A stretch of 64,000 nt of DNA, from the NCBI RefSeq assembly GCF_964204865.1, contig NC_135263.1, forward strand, positions 9,221,426-9,285,425, given 5' to 3'. Within the stretch, counting starts at the first letter, position 1. Each line of letters starts with the position of its first letter. Source of the DNA: Styela clava (lineage: Eukaryota > Chordata > Ascidiacea > Stolidobranchia > Styelidae). The position numbers and the translations under genes were made by a program. The notes beneath the pieces are model-generated. The model searched no databases. It was not told the origin of the DNA and was given only the letters and a program-made list of their open reading frames with translations. This document shows, piece by piece, positions 44,201 to 56,600 of the stretch.

Positions 44201-46664
44201 TCATTTGTTCGATTTGGGTAATCAAATATAGTTTACGCAATCTAAATGGATTACTGCGTTTTGTTCCAAGATAATTTAAAATAATATATGGATTCTGAGG
44301 TGCCCAGCACCAATATAGCAATTTTGAGGTATGTGACAAAGTATAACAAACAATACAATATTCGATATTATAAGGAAGTAAAACGTGGAACCCAATTTAT
44401 GAAGACACCCACAAATCTTGAATATTTAAATTAATCATCTCGAGGCTGTCTTGCTAAGAAGCTCGGTAAATGAATTTCCGGTGTCCGTTTTTCTTCGACC
44501 CATTTTTGAGTCACCACTCGAATGATTCAGAAAATTAACGTGTTAAAATAGATAATTATTTGTCATTCACGCTTTTCTCAAATATAATTTCAGAAATTTG
44601 ACATGATAAAAGTATTTTTCGGGAATACATATCAGACTAAAATCCATTTAGTTCATTTACCAACATTCTCGTGCGTGTGCTTTTGACAGGTATATCAATC
44701 TTTGGGGCAATTAAGACAAACGTAATCATAAATATATTAGATAAGCAACGGAATTTCACTTCAGGTTAGTAACATCAATTTTAACGACGTAAAAACACTT
44801 TCTACATTGTAATAAGGACAGAAATCTAGCACCTTTTTTCGGAATGAGTTTTTCTTATATACACTTTCACAAAAAAATTGTAAAATCACTGGGAAATGGT
44901 CGGTGATTGATATACAGTAAAAAGTTTTAGTGGTTTTTGCACAGTAATTTTTTCAGTGGAACTCCGCGTGCGTAAAACAGAGGCACGGCGCCTGCGCATT
45001 CGCTTCTTACATATCGCGCATGCTTCATGGCGCATGGACTCCCGCCTCGTGTTTCATTTCGAACTGGTTTATATATATTTATATATACTAACATTTTTGT
45101 AACACTCGTGGAAATAAAAACCTAATTATAATATACATAAAACTTTATGCAATATCTGGACAATTCTTCGTCTGAAAATCTCCTTGATTACACTGAAATG
45201 CAGTAATGAAGTCAATACCTTACCAATTTTTTAAAATTGTAATATGCCTTTTGATTTTTTGTTTATACAAGTATAATTTGATGACAAATTTCAGTTTTTC
45301 TAAGTAAATTATTAGCAATATTTAATTTCGCTAATGTATGTATGCATTTACCGATTTAATTAATTTTTGATAATATTGAAAATATATAATTTAAATAGTT
45401 CTAGTAAAATAGTTCTATTTTCAGATGAGACAATGATATATATATATGTAAGTCAAGTTTTAGTCCAGGCATTTTCACCTTCCAAACATGATTTTACCCA
45501 TCGAATCCTTTAGGCTTTTATACAATATTTGTTATACTAATTAACATTTATTAATAAAAGAATTTTACGAAATCACATAGAAATTACCTTAATTAATTAT
45601 TATTAACTTTTGTGATAACATTCCGCAATTCTAAAAGCGTATAATTAGGTTTTTAATGTTTCCTTTTACTAGTTCTCAATAAAACCACATTTATGTTTGG
45701 GATGTGGTAGAATGACGACAAACCCTCGCTAATCTAAGGCAGTATTATTTTTTATTTTATTTTTTAATGAAACGAAAAGTTATATATTTTATATTAAGAC
45801 GTCAACAAAATCTGTGGACAGAAATCTACTTTTACTCGAATCATATGATACGAGAAATATGAAATATGGACAACCGATACACATTCAAACTTACTCCTTA
45901 AAAGTAATAAGTAAAGGGTCCAAATTGAAAATAAATAATGTATCGATTCATGGAAAAAAAAATGATTTCATTAACGATACCAAAAGCGAAAGAAAGCGTG
46001 ATTCTGAGTTCGTTATCGTGAAATTTTGTTAGGACTTTCCACGTCATATTTGGGTGTTTTACGTCATTAATTTCAATTTTTAAATCGAAAGTGAAGCAAT
46101 TGACATCAATTTTATAAAACACCGTTTTTTCATTAGTTTTGCGCATAGTTTGCATATGCAAACCTTATACACATCCGAGAGTATTCGAATAGCACGATTG
46201 TTGTGTTTGCCTAAAGGAGTAATGGTTATTTTAAACAACAATATCAACAAAATACACATATGTTTAAACTAACAAAAAATACTATAATACGACAATTATC
46301 TTTTAATATAGCAAATTATTTCATAATAGCCGTAATTATTATTTTTTGTATTGTTCACCTTTATATTATTCTACCTTATTACGCCTCAAATTCAAAGCGG
46401 CTTGTTTCTTGCGTCACACAAATTAATGAAACGTGTATTCAATCTCGACTATTAAAATGATGTAATAATTTCATGAAATTTTATAAAATACCAAAAATTT
46501 CTTGATTATTTAATATAAAGATTGTTATAAATATTTATTGGTTTAAAACGTTAGACCAAATGTGATATTATTTTCAAGCGATCTGATTATTTTATGAGCT
46601 AAATTAATAAATCAGATAAATATACACCGGCTGTGAGGATAAATTTTACCCATGTATAAAAAAC

Positions 46665-46898
46665 GGTACTCCTGAGGTATTTGAACCAAGATGGCGGACA
46701 CCGGAAGATAGTATGTGTACCAGGTTAGGTTAGGTCATAATTTTATCCCAATTTTTCTTATTTTAGTTCTATTATGCGTTCGGGGCCTAGCCAAGTGACT
46801 GTCGTAGTACTTGTACCTGAAAATATGGCCTAACCCTAACCTGGTACACATACTATACGTTTCGGTGTCCATCTTGGTTGATATACTTCGGGAGTACC
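46665..46898. mobile_element. Palindromic MITE family, copy D (most complete)
   Basis: The ends GGTACTCC and GGAGTACC are exact inverted repeats. The left arm AACCAAGATGGCGGACACCG with GTGTACCAGGTTAGGTTAGG is mirrored by the right arm CCTAACCCTAACCTGGTACA with TTTCGGTGTCCATCTTGGTT. The centre (TTATTTTAGTTCTATTATGC) is the reverse complement of the centre in copies A-C, so this copy is inserted in the opposite sense. It is 234 bp long. Confidence 0.85.
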
Positions 46899-47434
46899 CC
46901 AAAACCAGTATTGTAGATTACAATAATCCTTACAGGGTTATAAATTTCATAATATTATGTTTTCATATCGCACTGAATATACCAAAAGTGCATTTGAATT
47001 GAACTCTCAGCTGATTGCCACTGATGTTATTCGCCATTTTGATTTCATTTGCATTTCAGTAGACGAACTAAAAAACGATTCACTGGCTTATATAATGGGC
47101 CGTCCCATTATTTTATTTGATCTAAAAAATCTCTTGTTGTCTATACGAGTGCAAAGCAATAGGCAGTTATAACAAAATGAGTTACTATCATTAGTACTAC
47201 GTTACGACAACAGTTAGATACATCATAATTAATAAAATATGACTTTTGATGTTTCGCTAGAAGTTACTCACATGTTCAAAATCGTTTGGATGAAGCACCG
47301 TGAAACCTGAGATTCCTAGTAGCCAAGCTGTTGGAATATTGAACAACTTTCCTATATATGGAATCTCATAAATAAAAACACCATATAATTTTATATCTCC
47401 CAAGAGAGAAAACGAGAATATCGGTTGGAGACCG

Positions 47435-47680
47435 AAGACTTATCGATCGAAACTGCGGTTTTGATTTATGACTCTATAGTGACACCGCGTGTCCTATCAC
47501 TAATTAATTATTAACTCGCTAATTATACGACATAATTTATCCTAAATCAATAGGCTCCTGGTCCGAGATATGGTGAATGAACATGCAAAATTTGGAGCAG
47601 ATTCAACCTCGCCTTCTTGAGATATCGCGTTCATCTAACAGACAGACAGACGTACAGACAGACAGACAAATACCTATCAA
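47435..47680. repeat. Retroelement-like tail ending in a GACA microsatellite
   Basis: The segment has the pattern AACTGCGG ... TGACACCGCGTGTCCT ... TCGCCTTCTTGAGATATCGC, followed by repeated ACAG units (CAGACAGACAGA, 47638-47669). A dispersed repeat with a GAGATATCGCG block that runs into (ACAG)n is a common 3' end in invertebrate SINE or LINE families. The family is not identified. Confidence 0.5.
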
Positions 47681-47683
47681 CAT

Positions 47684-47709
47684 ACTTACCGATCTTAAGA
47701 TCGATAAGT
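47684..47709. repeat. 26-bp near-perfect palindrome
   Basis: ACTTACCGATCTT is followed directly by AAGATCGATAAGT, an inverted repeat with one mismatch and no spacer. It lies 15 bp after the GACA microsatellite and may mark the end of the same repeat. Confidence 0.65.
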
Positions 47710-50700
47710 AACAATACATACACACTCTTATACACAAAAACACAATAAGTATATTGAACCTCATCATGGCAGGTTCATCGAACAATTCTATAATTGTTAA
47801 GTTCTAGGAAGTCATCCAGGAATCATCTGTATAAATTCTTGAATAATCACAAAATTGAATTATCCTGATTGTGCAACATTCAGTATGATGAGGTGCAACC
47901 AAAATGATTTTTAAATTGCATAATGAAGTATTAGGATAATCTTACGATCAAAGTCTGTTTTAATGCTTCTAGTCATTTGAACTAATGATGTGGGGTTATT
48001 GTTATTGTAAAGCATAGTTATGTTCTTACTAAGTGCATGGTTAATTTTGCTATCAGGTTCAAAATTGTTAATTGTCGATATGCTTGTTAGCAAATGTCAC
48101 GGTACTTTAAAATCATATATCTTAGTAGAAATGCTGTCAAAACTGTCTAAAGTTGAAAAGGAGCTACCGACAGAAATTGCAAAATGCGGTTTACAATAAT
48201 ATGATTTATGATATTGATTGCTGTTGAAACTTTCAATACAGCAAGCCAAGACATTGAATGCTTTTCACACATTCATAATACTACATTAGATGACCTGACA
48301 ATGATCACAACATGTAGATAGATCGCGTCAAACAGACTCATTTTAAAACAGTTCTTGACATGCACCAGTCTGTTTTTATTGCTATCTGAAACAGCAAGGT
48401 ATGAGTTGATTCATTTCATCTGTTCAATTTCGTTATAATAACTTGATATTTTTAAGAACGTGGATGAATGAAAACATTAAATTATTTTTAATGGCTATTT
48501 GTTTTTGTTATATAGATTGATATATTATACTAATTGCTTTGTGTTTGAGTGCATAGTGCGATTTTGTCTTTGATGAAATATTTTTTTACTTAATTTAAAA
48601 ACAGTATTTCAAACAGATTCTTCTATTCATTTCCAATTTCTCTCGTCAGTTGCTTACATTCGTCAATGCAATATCATTTGATCTAAAATTATCATTATGA
48701 TTATTGTCTCTGTGAAATCACGCACTTCCAAACATTCAAGTTTGCCAAACCCAGGAATCGAATCACACCCTTTCGACGTTTGCAATGTTAAGAACGTTAT
48801 TGAGAATTGGTACCGGTAAATACTCAAGAATATCTCTTCATTTTTGCTTTTGTGATCTCGAAATAGATGCGTGGAGTGTTCGGCTATTTTTATTACACAA
48901 GTGGCACTATTAAGAGTATGTGACCCTGCCCCTGCAGACTCGCCTTTTCTTCTTGCCCCACGAGCTATCAAACGAAATTTATTTTTTCCCCTTATTTGGC
49001 AATTATTTTTTTTTAATTGTTGATTATATGGTTGATCTATTTTTGTTTGTACGAACTGTGATCTATATTCCATATATTAATATTCAAGAACTTTATAGAG
49101 TGTATCTATCTACTTGACCTATACTCTATTTTGAAGGCAGAATTTGGACAGGAATGCTGGGCATAAGCTGGTTAAGCACTGTTTTTATTGACTATCTTCA
49201 ATCTCGCAATCAACTTGCAAATAGCATAAAAAACGTTGCTAATACTATTTTCTACAAAAAATATGAAACTTGCAATAACTTAGCGTCTGCACTGGAAAAC
49301 TACCGTTTTGATATTATACTTTAAAACCATTTATAAAAGTTCAACGAAGGTAGTAATTACACCACAATTATGTTGCTTAATTATGAATATTTTTATCCTA
49401 ATCTCCTAATGTTACACAATTACCGAAAAAAAAATTGCAGGATTTGCACCGCAACGGAAGCGGTTAAAAAGCTTCGGAAATGGCATTTTTACGAGCGTGA
49501 CCCAGCTTTGTGACCCACCCGCGACGATATTTGAACGATATTTACCCAACAAGTTAATACTTCCCCCAAAGCGATCTGAAATATTATCCTTTTCAAGGCA
49601 TGGATCGAAGCTTCAGGGTGAAATTTATGCCCCATCAGCCTTGCTATATGAAGTCTTATAAGCGGTTGTATTTGCAAGGCCATCGTAGGGTCAATTGTTT
49701 TCGACCCACGTTTGAATTTAATATTGGATGCGACGCGTATTAATTTGTTTATCTTTCCGTTTCGTAGGATATCTATACATAACATTATGTTTTGAGATAT
49801 AAACGAACAAAATAAAATTACCCGAGTTTCTTCTATTGTTTTACTAATTAAATTTCCGCTTCATTTAAAAAAAAAATTTGCCAATGCAAAGGCGGTAAAT
49901 TTTATACCCATGACATACCCATTAAGTTGAGTCCTTTCAAATCCGATATATGATTTTCAGTCAACACTATATAGACAGTATAGAAAGTGCACGGGCGACT
50001 ATGTATCGGCATTGCTTGTTGCAAAATTAAATCAAGAAACATTTCAGGTGGTGAACATTTCAGAATATTGAAAGACTTTCTGAAAACTGACATGATGCAA
50101 TTGTGTCCTCTCGTCCTTTCAGCGGTCATGTAGATCAAAAGGTTGCAGACATTAGAACTAGCAATTTACATGATGTCTTATTGACTTATGTCATGTATAA
50201 TCAAGTATTAACAAGACAACATCAGACTTAGTACGGTCACTTATATATACGTTGATTGGAGGTTTTAAAGTTTTCGTAACTCTGTGTAAGCAATCGTGCA
50301 TCTGCTATTGAAAAGTCAATGTCAGCCATTTTGATCATGAAAAATGATTGATTGCATTGTATCTAAGCTTTTGAATTATGAGTTCTTTAAGAATCGCCGT
50401 CTGAATAGTGAGGGGAGTATGCAAGTTTGAAAATATTGATATTATAATCACCGAATGTGATAATAATATATTTCAGTATATAGTTTTTTTTTTGTTGTTG
50501 TAAAATCATCTTAATTTTTTAGATTTCTTCAATCTATATAAAAAAGAGCAAAGTAATCTTTCACTCTTTCTATTATAATGAACTACACCTTCCCAATATT
50601 ATTGATATGTGACGAAATAAAGTCCATATCTCTTTTATCCTATATTGACTTTCAAATGATAAAATGTTATGTTTTATACGAATTATGCAAACACAACATG

Positions 50701-53263
50701 TATTGCTAAAAATCGAACAATTGGATATGGTATCGTTAGTATGTTGCAACAATTTAATCAAAATATTTGAAAATCAGTCCAAAAATTTCGTAATAATTCT
50801 ATAAACATAAATCTGTTGTTTGATGTTATAAATGATTTCATCCGCACATGATTTGTTTGAATTATTTCCAGTTGTCAAAATTGCAAACACAAACAAATAG
50901 TCATTTTTTATCAGGTGTGGATGATTTTAACGGTTCTTCATCATCGATGTTCAATATTACATTTCGCCGACAATATGTGTTAAACTAATTTCATGGATCA
51001 TTTTAAGTCAAATTTTTTTTATTAAAATTCAGAAGTCTGATATATCCGACGACTTTGCTTAACCTCATACTTTCCGTTCTGTAATTGCAATTTTACGGTC
51101 GCGCTGTCTTTCTTTGAAATGATGAGTTGCCGTCCGAAGTGATTTTACTGTATTACTTTGTGTCACTCTCAGTAAACAGAATATGAAGATAAATTTCGTG
51201 GGAAAGCGCTTGGATTAAATTTTGAGGTAGAAATATTAATTTTCAAGCAAATGAATACGAGTTTTATTTCAAAATCGATAATAATGTGTTTCTGAATGAT
51301 TATTTTTTATATTATATTACATTTGCTCATGCAAAAGAAATTGGTTTTCATTTTAAGCAAATAATCATAGTTGGTTTGTAGCAAACTTCATTCTTATCTG
51401 TCAACTTGATATATGTAACGAAATTTTGCCTCTCGAATTGAATATATTTAAATATCCAATACGATACTTTACCTCAACGAATATACTCAATAAGATTTTT
51501 CCTTCATTCCTGCATTTTTGTCACAATTACATTAAAAAAAATGAATGCTATTGCGGCCCTAAACAGCAAAACATTTTTTAAAGATGTTTTCGTGTCTAAA
51601 ATAACAATTGTTTTCTTCGGTCTATAGCCTTAATATAGTTTTGTTCCATGTATTCCATTTCTTAGACTTGGTTATAACATAACAAAATATATTTTTATTC
51701 CTACATCTCAATCCTGAATTCGCCCCTTTTCGCATAAAGATAAATAAATAATTATTTACCCGTGCGGCGTCACAGTGATATGACTGAAAAAGTGCGTCTT
51801 TGTATTGTTACATTGCTGTAATCCGGGTTTGTTTGCCACATTTTGTCGCCAGATTATCGTTATAGAACTGAACAGCTATCGTGTGCACGCGTAAACACTA
51901 TTGCCAACTACTGAGAAATATTACAATGATTCTAGTAGGTTTTGTCGGAAGCGATATAATCACTTCGCAACATCGGTGTATATATATATATATATATAGA
52001 TTTCATTTATCCTTGTTCTTACAACATTGACAATGTTGCTGTCTATAGACATTTGAATTCACAATCGTTTAGTCACATTCATTTTCTGTTATATTTTCTT
52101 CTCCTGTAAGCTTTTATCTGTCGTCAACAGTACTATTTCTAATGCTTTTGCTCTTTTAGTAGATCAAAATTAATAATCAGTAATTCAGTATATGAAAACT
52201 TAATGCAAAGAATATTGTGTTAAATAAAAAGTCAATGAATGCTCTTTGAACTTTCTAGGCACTAAAGGGTTTCTCATACTTGGGCATAAAATGAAGTACC
52301 GCAAATTAGAACATATTTTAGCAACAAGTCGTGTTACGAATAATATCTTCGTTTGGCCACCCCTTCAACAGTCCTATGATACAGTTTTATGCCTTGTAAT
52401 ATTTCAGTAAAATGACAGTATTTGATCAACAATCGTGAATATTTAGCGAGTGAAACTAATTTGTAACCAACAAAAACCACAGACATAATGCGCTTGGAAG
52501 GCGTGTATGAACCACAGCTACCTCATGATTGACTAAGAGTAAATTTTATCTCAAAATATGATTCCTTTATTACTATGAAATGCTAGTGAACTTGATAACG
52601 ATTTTTAATTAGAGTATCCTAAATTGGAAAGAATGTCCGAGAGGAAACAAGGGAAAAAGTTTCAGAAACGATTATCGAAGTCGTTGTGTACATGTAGACA
52701 AGATTTGTGTTGAAGTATAAAAGGAACAATTTTGAAACTAGTTTACCAAACAAAATGTACAACCAGTGCGGCGAACTTCACTACTATGTAGATTGGATTA
52801 ATAAAGATTAAGAATTCAGTGAACTTTATCAAGTGAAAATTACGTTCTCGAAATTGCTAATTTTAGAAATGAACCGTGAAACGCTTAAAACAACCTCAGA
52901 CAAGTTTTATCCATGCGAACGATGTAATTAAAAATCTTATTACTATGGTTGTAAGAAATAGAGCTGAACGTGTACCGTGTTTGTGCTGTGTACGATGTAT
53001 TCGTATTTGTTTCCAGTAGCACAGAAATTGCTTCTGACAGTAAATTTATAAGTCTATCATCTGAATTGAAAAACTTGGTAGACAAATCTGTTACAGCTCA
53101 CGTGAAGTCATTTTGGTTAAACTGCAACTTGTTCAAATTGTACGCAGCTCCATGAAATGTAAAACGTTTGCTTTTGTCTCATTGTGATTATAACAATACG
53201 TCGATGGAGATACCTAAGGTCTTGTGTTGAATAGGTATAATGGCAGTTCAACATTTTTACAGA
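47710..53263. other. Gene desert upstream of a first exon
   Basis: About 5.5 kb of AT-rich sequence with no supported exon. A segment at 49560-49700 shares short blocks (for example TATAAGCGGT-TATTTG) with 1280-1380 and may be a dispersed repeat. A (TA)10 run is at 51979-51998. A TATAAAAGG block at 52717 could be a second core promoter, but no frame follows it. Confidence 0.4.
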
Positions 53264-53272
53264 TATATAAAA
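53264..53272 (+). promoter_or_regulatory. Candidate TATA box for the 53562 first exon
   Basis: TATATAAAA lies about 298 bases before the ATG at 53562. If it is used, transcription would start near 53295 and give a 5' UTR of about 270 bases. No intron acceptor between it and the ATG is needed to explain the exon. The AT-rich background makes chance TATA matches likely. Confidence 0.35.
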
Positions 53273-53561
53273 TAGCAGGAACTGTAAACTTCATTCTAAA
53301 CTTGACAAAAAGGCAAATCGTCCTAGGCATTCGTAGAATTAGTAGATCGTGAGACTAAACAACGACTTTAAACCTAATCTGATCGTAGACCGACCACTAA
53401 CATTGGATCTGCGGGAACAAATCATTTACAACGACGCACGCGAATCATATTTAGACCGTCGTAACGTTTATCTGTCTACGTTTTGAAAGATATCAACTTG
53501 CTGGTCAAAGCTGATGAATACACTCAATCTTCATAAAACGACAAAAACGAATTGGATATAA

Positions 53562-53686
53562 ATGGCGCTGGAGTTTTTGTGCAGGGACTATTATAACAAC
53601 TACCATCGACCGACTTCAAATATTATTATCGTTCTCATCATCGTCAACTATTGTGGAATGTTTCCTGTAGCTCAATCTTCATGGCT
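53562..53686 (+). CDS. Candidate first coding exon, signal or anchor peptide
   Basis: From the ATG at 53562 the frame reads MALEFLCRDYYNNYHRPTSN, then a hydrophobic stretch IIIVLIIVNYCGMF, then PVAQSSWL. It stops at a strong donor, CT|GTGAGT, at 53686/53687, leaving phase 2. A positively charged segment before a hydrophobic run of about 12 residues suits a signal peptide or type II anchor, with possible cleavage after PVA. The partial protein is 41 codons plus two bases. The first residues after the putative cleavage site (QSSWL) recall the Ser-Trp start of some secreted ligands such as Wnt5-type chains, but this is far too short to assign. No further exon is certain before the window ends at 64000, so the following 10 kb would be intron. 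Confidence 0.45.
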
Positions 53687-56600
53687 GTGAGTACTGTTAT
53701 AACGATTTCTTCTTGACAAGTTAGCTATATCAGCTCGTTAGTTTATGTTTGTTTCAGTTTTTCGTTTAAGACATCGAGTTGACTGGGGAATAATTTTAAT
53801 GTTCCAAAAGTGTATTTCTAAACATAGCTATCTAATGTGTATGTAACTAAGTGTGAATGAAGCTAATTTTTTTCGAATGCATATGAGAATGGCGAAAAGT
53901 ACTGTCTTGGAGCCGAGACTCACAAACAGAAAAACTTCATATTTGACTTTTTAGGATTTATAAAAATTAAACTAGTGACTTAAACGCAAGGGCTTGTCGA
54001 AAATGTGCTCTAAAAAGTCAATGTTTGGTCATTTTTTTAGGAGAGGATGAAACTATTTACGTTGACGTAATAGGTTTTTATTTTTCCCGTTGCTTTGTTT
54101 GTTTACAATGAAATTCGGCAAAAGCTTGCAACTTTTTATACCCCGAAACATAATTCTATTCGTTTCACTGGTCATTTCGCAATTATTCAATCTTCTCTGC
54201 AGAGAAGGGTTGAATGAATCATCAACATAAGTTGTTCTCGAGCAATTGAAGTTTTACGAAATAGAAAGAGGTTTTTGAGTGTTGTATAGGTATTTTTAAT
54301 GCCAATTTGACAAACGATATGCGTATTATATGATTTAATATTCAAAAATTATTACTGCATTTTTTATGAATCGAATTGATTCATTTCACAAACACAAATT
54401 TTGAAGATGAGATCCTTCGGTACTGCTTCCTCCCATAAATATTACTGAAAACTGAAAGCGATCGCCCATAAAACACCCACAGAAGATAAAAATTGTGAAT
54501 CATAATTTGTAGTTCCCAAAGACGGGCAAAACCTCAAATATCTTACACAAACTTGTGCAACAATATGATATTTTATTTTAAGTGTAAATATATTGATGAA
54601 ATAATAAAATATAAATTCCTCAAATAAAAATGTAGATATAGAAATCACATACCAAATAAAACGCACTGCAGATGAATATTTCATTTATCGTTACCCGTGT
54701 TTTTTTAATCTAATGTGTTAATTATTTCAAATCCCTATTTTTTAATTCGTCCCACGTAATGTTTTTCATCAAGTGGTACTCTAAAATATTCTAACACACA
54801 TGATGTGTAACAAGTGTGAAGCGTTCATATTGTCATAATATACGTCGAAAGAGTAAATTAGATGCCACAATTTGCAAGATGAGTATTACAATAATAATAT
54901 TTATACATCTTCACATATCTAATAAAAAATCTAATTTTCAAATGCGCTTCGTCATGTGTCACATTTTTGAACTTCGACACAGTGTTATAATACAAGTGTA
55001 CAACGGTTTCACATTAAATTTTATATCCATTTCATACAATGCAAATCTTTAAAAATACATACATCCGCTCGTGATGACGTATAGAAGTCAGATACCGCTA
55101 TTTCAACTTCCTATTTGGATGTATCTCTTTCAATAATTTTAGATAAAACGAGCCAATGAGTTAGTTAAAATAGGACTCAAGTGGTAATTAACGATAAATA
55201 TGCGATAATTTAAAAAAACGTTTCCTAACTTGAAAAAATGATGGATTTGTTTAACGTACAATTGCTTTTTTATTGATATTGATACTTTTAAGGTATCACA
55301 AACATTTTTTTAGGTGTTCACACTTCCAAACAGTCATTTTTTGTATCAATAATTTATAAGCAAAATGGAGTATCTTTATCCTTTTTGCATATCCTGCCTA
55401 AATGTTCACACCACTGGTAGCAAAGTTAGGTAATCTGCAATCATAAAAAATGTTAGTCCATGATGCCAACATATTGTGGCAGTTCAAAAATTGCAGCATT
55501 TCAAATCAGAACTTTCAATAAACTGTAGGTGACTGTAATCAAAACAAGATAACACTTTTAGAATTATGGATGTTGTCAGCGATAAAGTACTGTGAGGCAC
55601 TTTGATACTCACGAGTGGTTACAATCGCGGCCTAAACCGCAATATTATTGTGTATTTTCAATTGTTGAAACGATCGTTAACGGTATTTTAAATCGAAAAT
55701 AAAGTGCTTTTTGCCATCGCAGCATTTCATCTTGAATTTTAAACTACACGTGAATGAAGTGCGTATTAATCGATTTTTATGATTAACTTATAAAAAGACG
55801 TGGTGGGTGGAGTGTTTTTAGGAATTTAAAGAACCGTTGAATCATTTAATTTTGCGGCAGGAACTTTAGATTGGAGACGAAAATCGTTTTATTACATAAC
55901 ATATTCATGGTCGATATCCGAATAAGACAAAACGACAAATGTTTTCAGATTTAAATGCATGTACTAATAGGGTATTTTGATCTACCTATATATGAACTTA
56001 AAATGGCAAAATGGTTGTCTAGCACGGTGGGTGCATCAAGTTACAAAATATGTTAAACGATGAGCGTGATAGAACATGATCTATCTAGAGTTCCAGGCAA
56101 TTAGACCAAACATTTAATTCGACGACAGAGATCTCCTTTTTGATAATGATAGATTAAATTGTCACAAGATCATGAAAATTGGACTAAAACTACTCACATT
56201 TTTATTAAAATAAAATTTTGTATTTGAATGATGTTTTATATCATTTAGGTCCTTTATTATTTTAAATTTCCAATGCTTATCATCACATTTTATAAAACAA
56301 GGACATAGTTTATTGAATATGATCTTTTCTATTTCTATCTAAATCATGTTGGCATTGTGGATAAACGGATTAGGATGACAGACAGGGTCAACCACACTTT
56401 GGCATTCGGGGATACGGATAATTGGGTGTTGATATGGGTAATTGTAGGTTGAATGTGTAGAAAAGATTATTTTTATAAATTGTGGAAATGATTTTTAGAT
56501 TCTCTTGGGAACTCATTGAAACGGGCATCGATCAACTAGCGTATTATTTTATTTTGATGTCTCTTTGTTATATTTTGTTTGCCGGCAACTAAGTCAATTT

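Larger units (their letters stand above)
42117..47434. other. Gene desert, AT-rich
   Basis: No gene is supported over 5.3 kb. It contains one copy of a duplicated non-coding block (44073-44200), a GC-rich patch (44950-45060) and MITE copy D (46665-46898). A 66-codon frame at 46263-46460 has a hydrophobic stretch, but in such AT-rich sequence that can arise by chance. Confidence 0.4.

Noticed and set aside
46263-46460. 66-codon frame with an apparent membrane helix
   Set aside because: Very AT-rich sequence produces Ile/Phe-rich hydrophobic runs by chance; no splice or homology support.
48740-48810. Possible tRNA-like B box (CGATTC on the minus strand)
   Set aside because: A GATTCGATTCC-like block is present on the minus strand, but no acceptor stem, D-arm or proper T-arm stem can be folded around it.
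49489-49785. 98-codon minus-strand open frame
   Set aside because: No recognisable domain, and parts resemble short blocks at 1280-1380, so it is more likely a dispersed repeat than a gene.
51979-51998. (TA)10 run as a regulatory or replication element
   Set aside because: An ordinary dinucleotide microsatellite in AT-rich DNA; nothing around it supports a special role.
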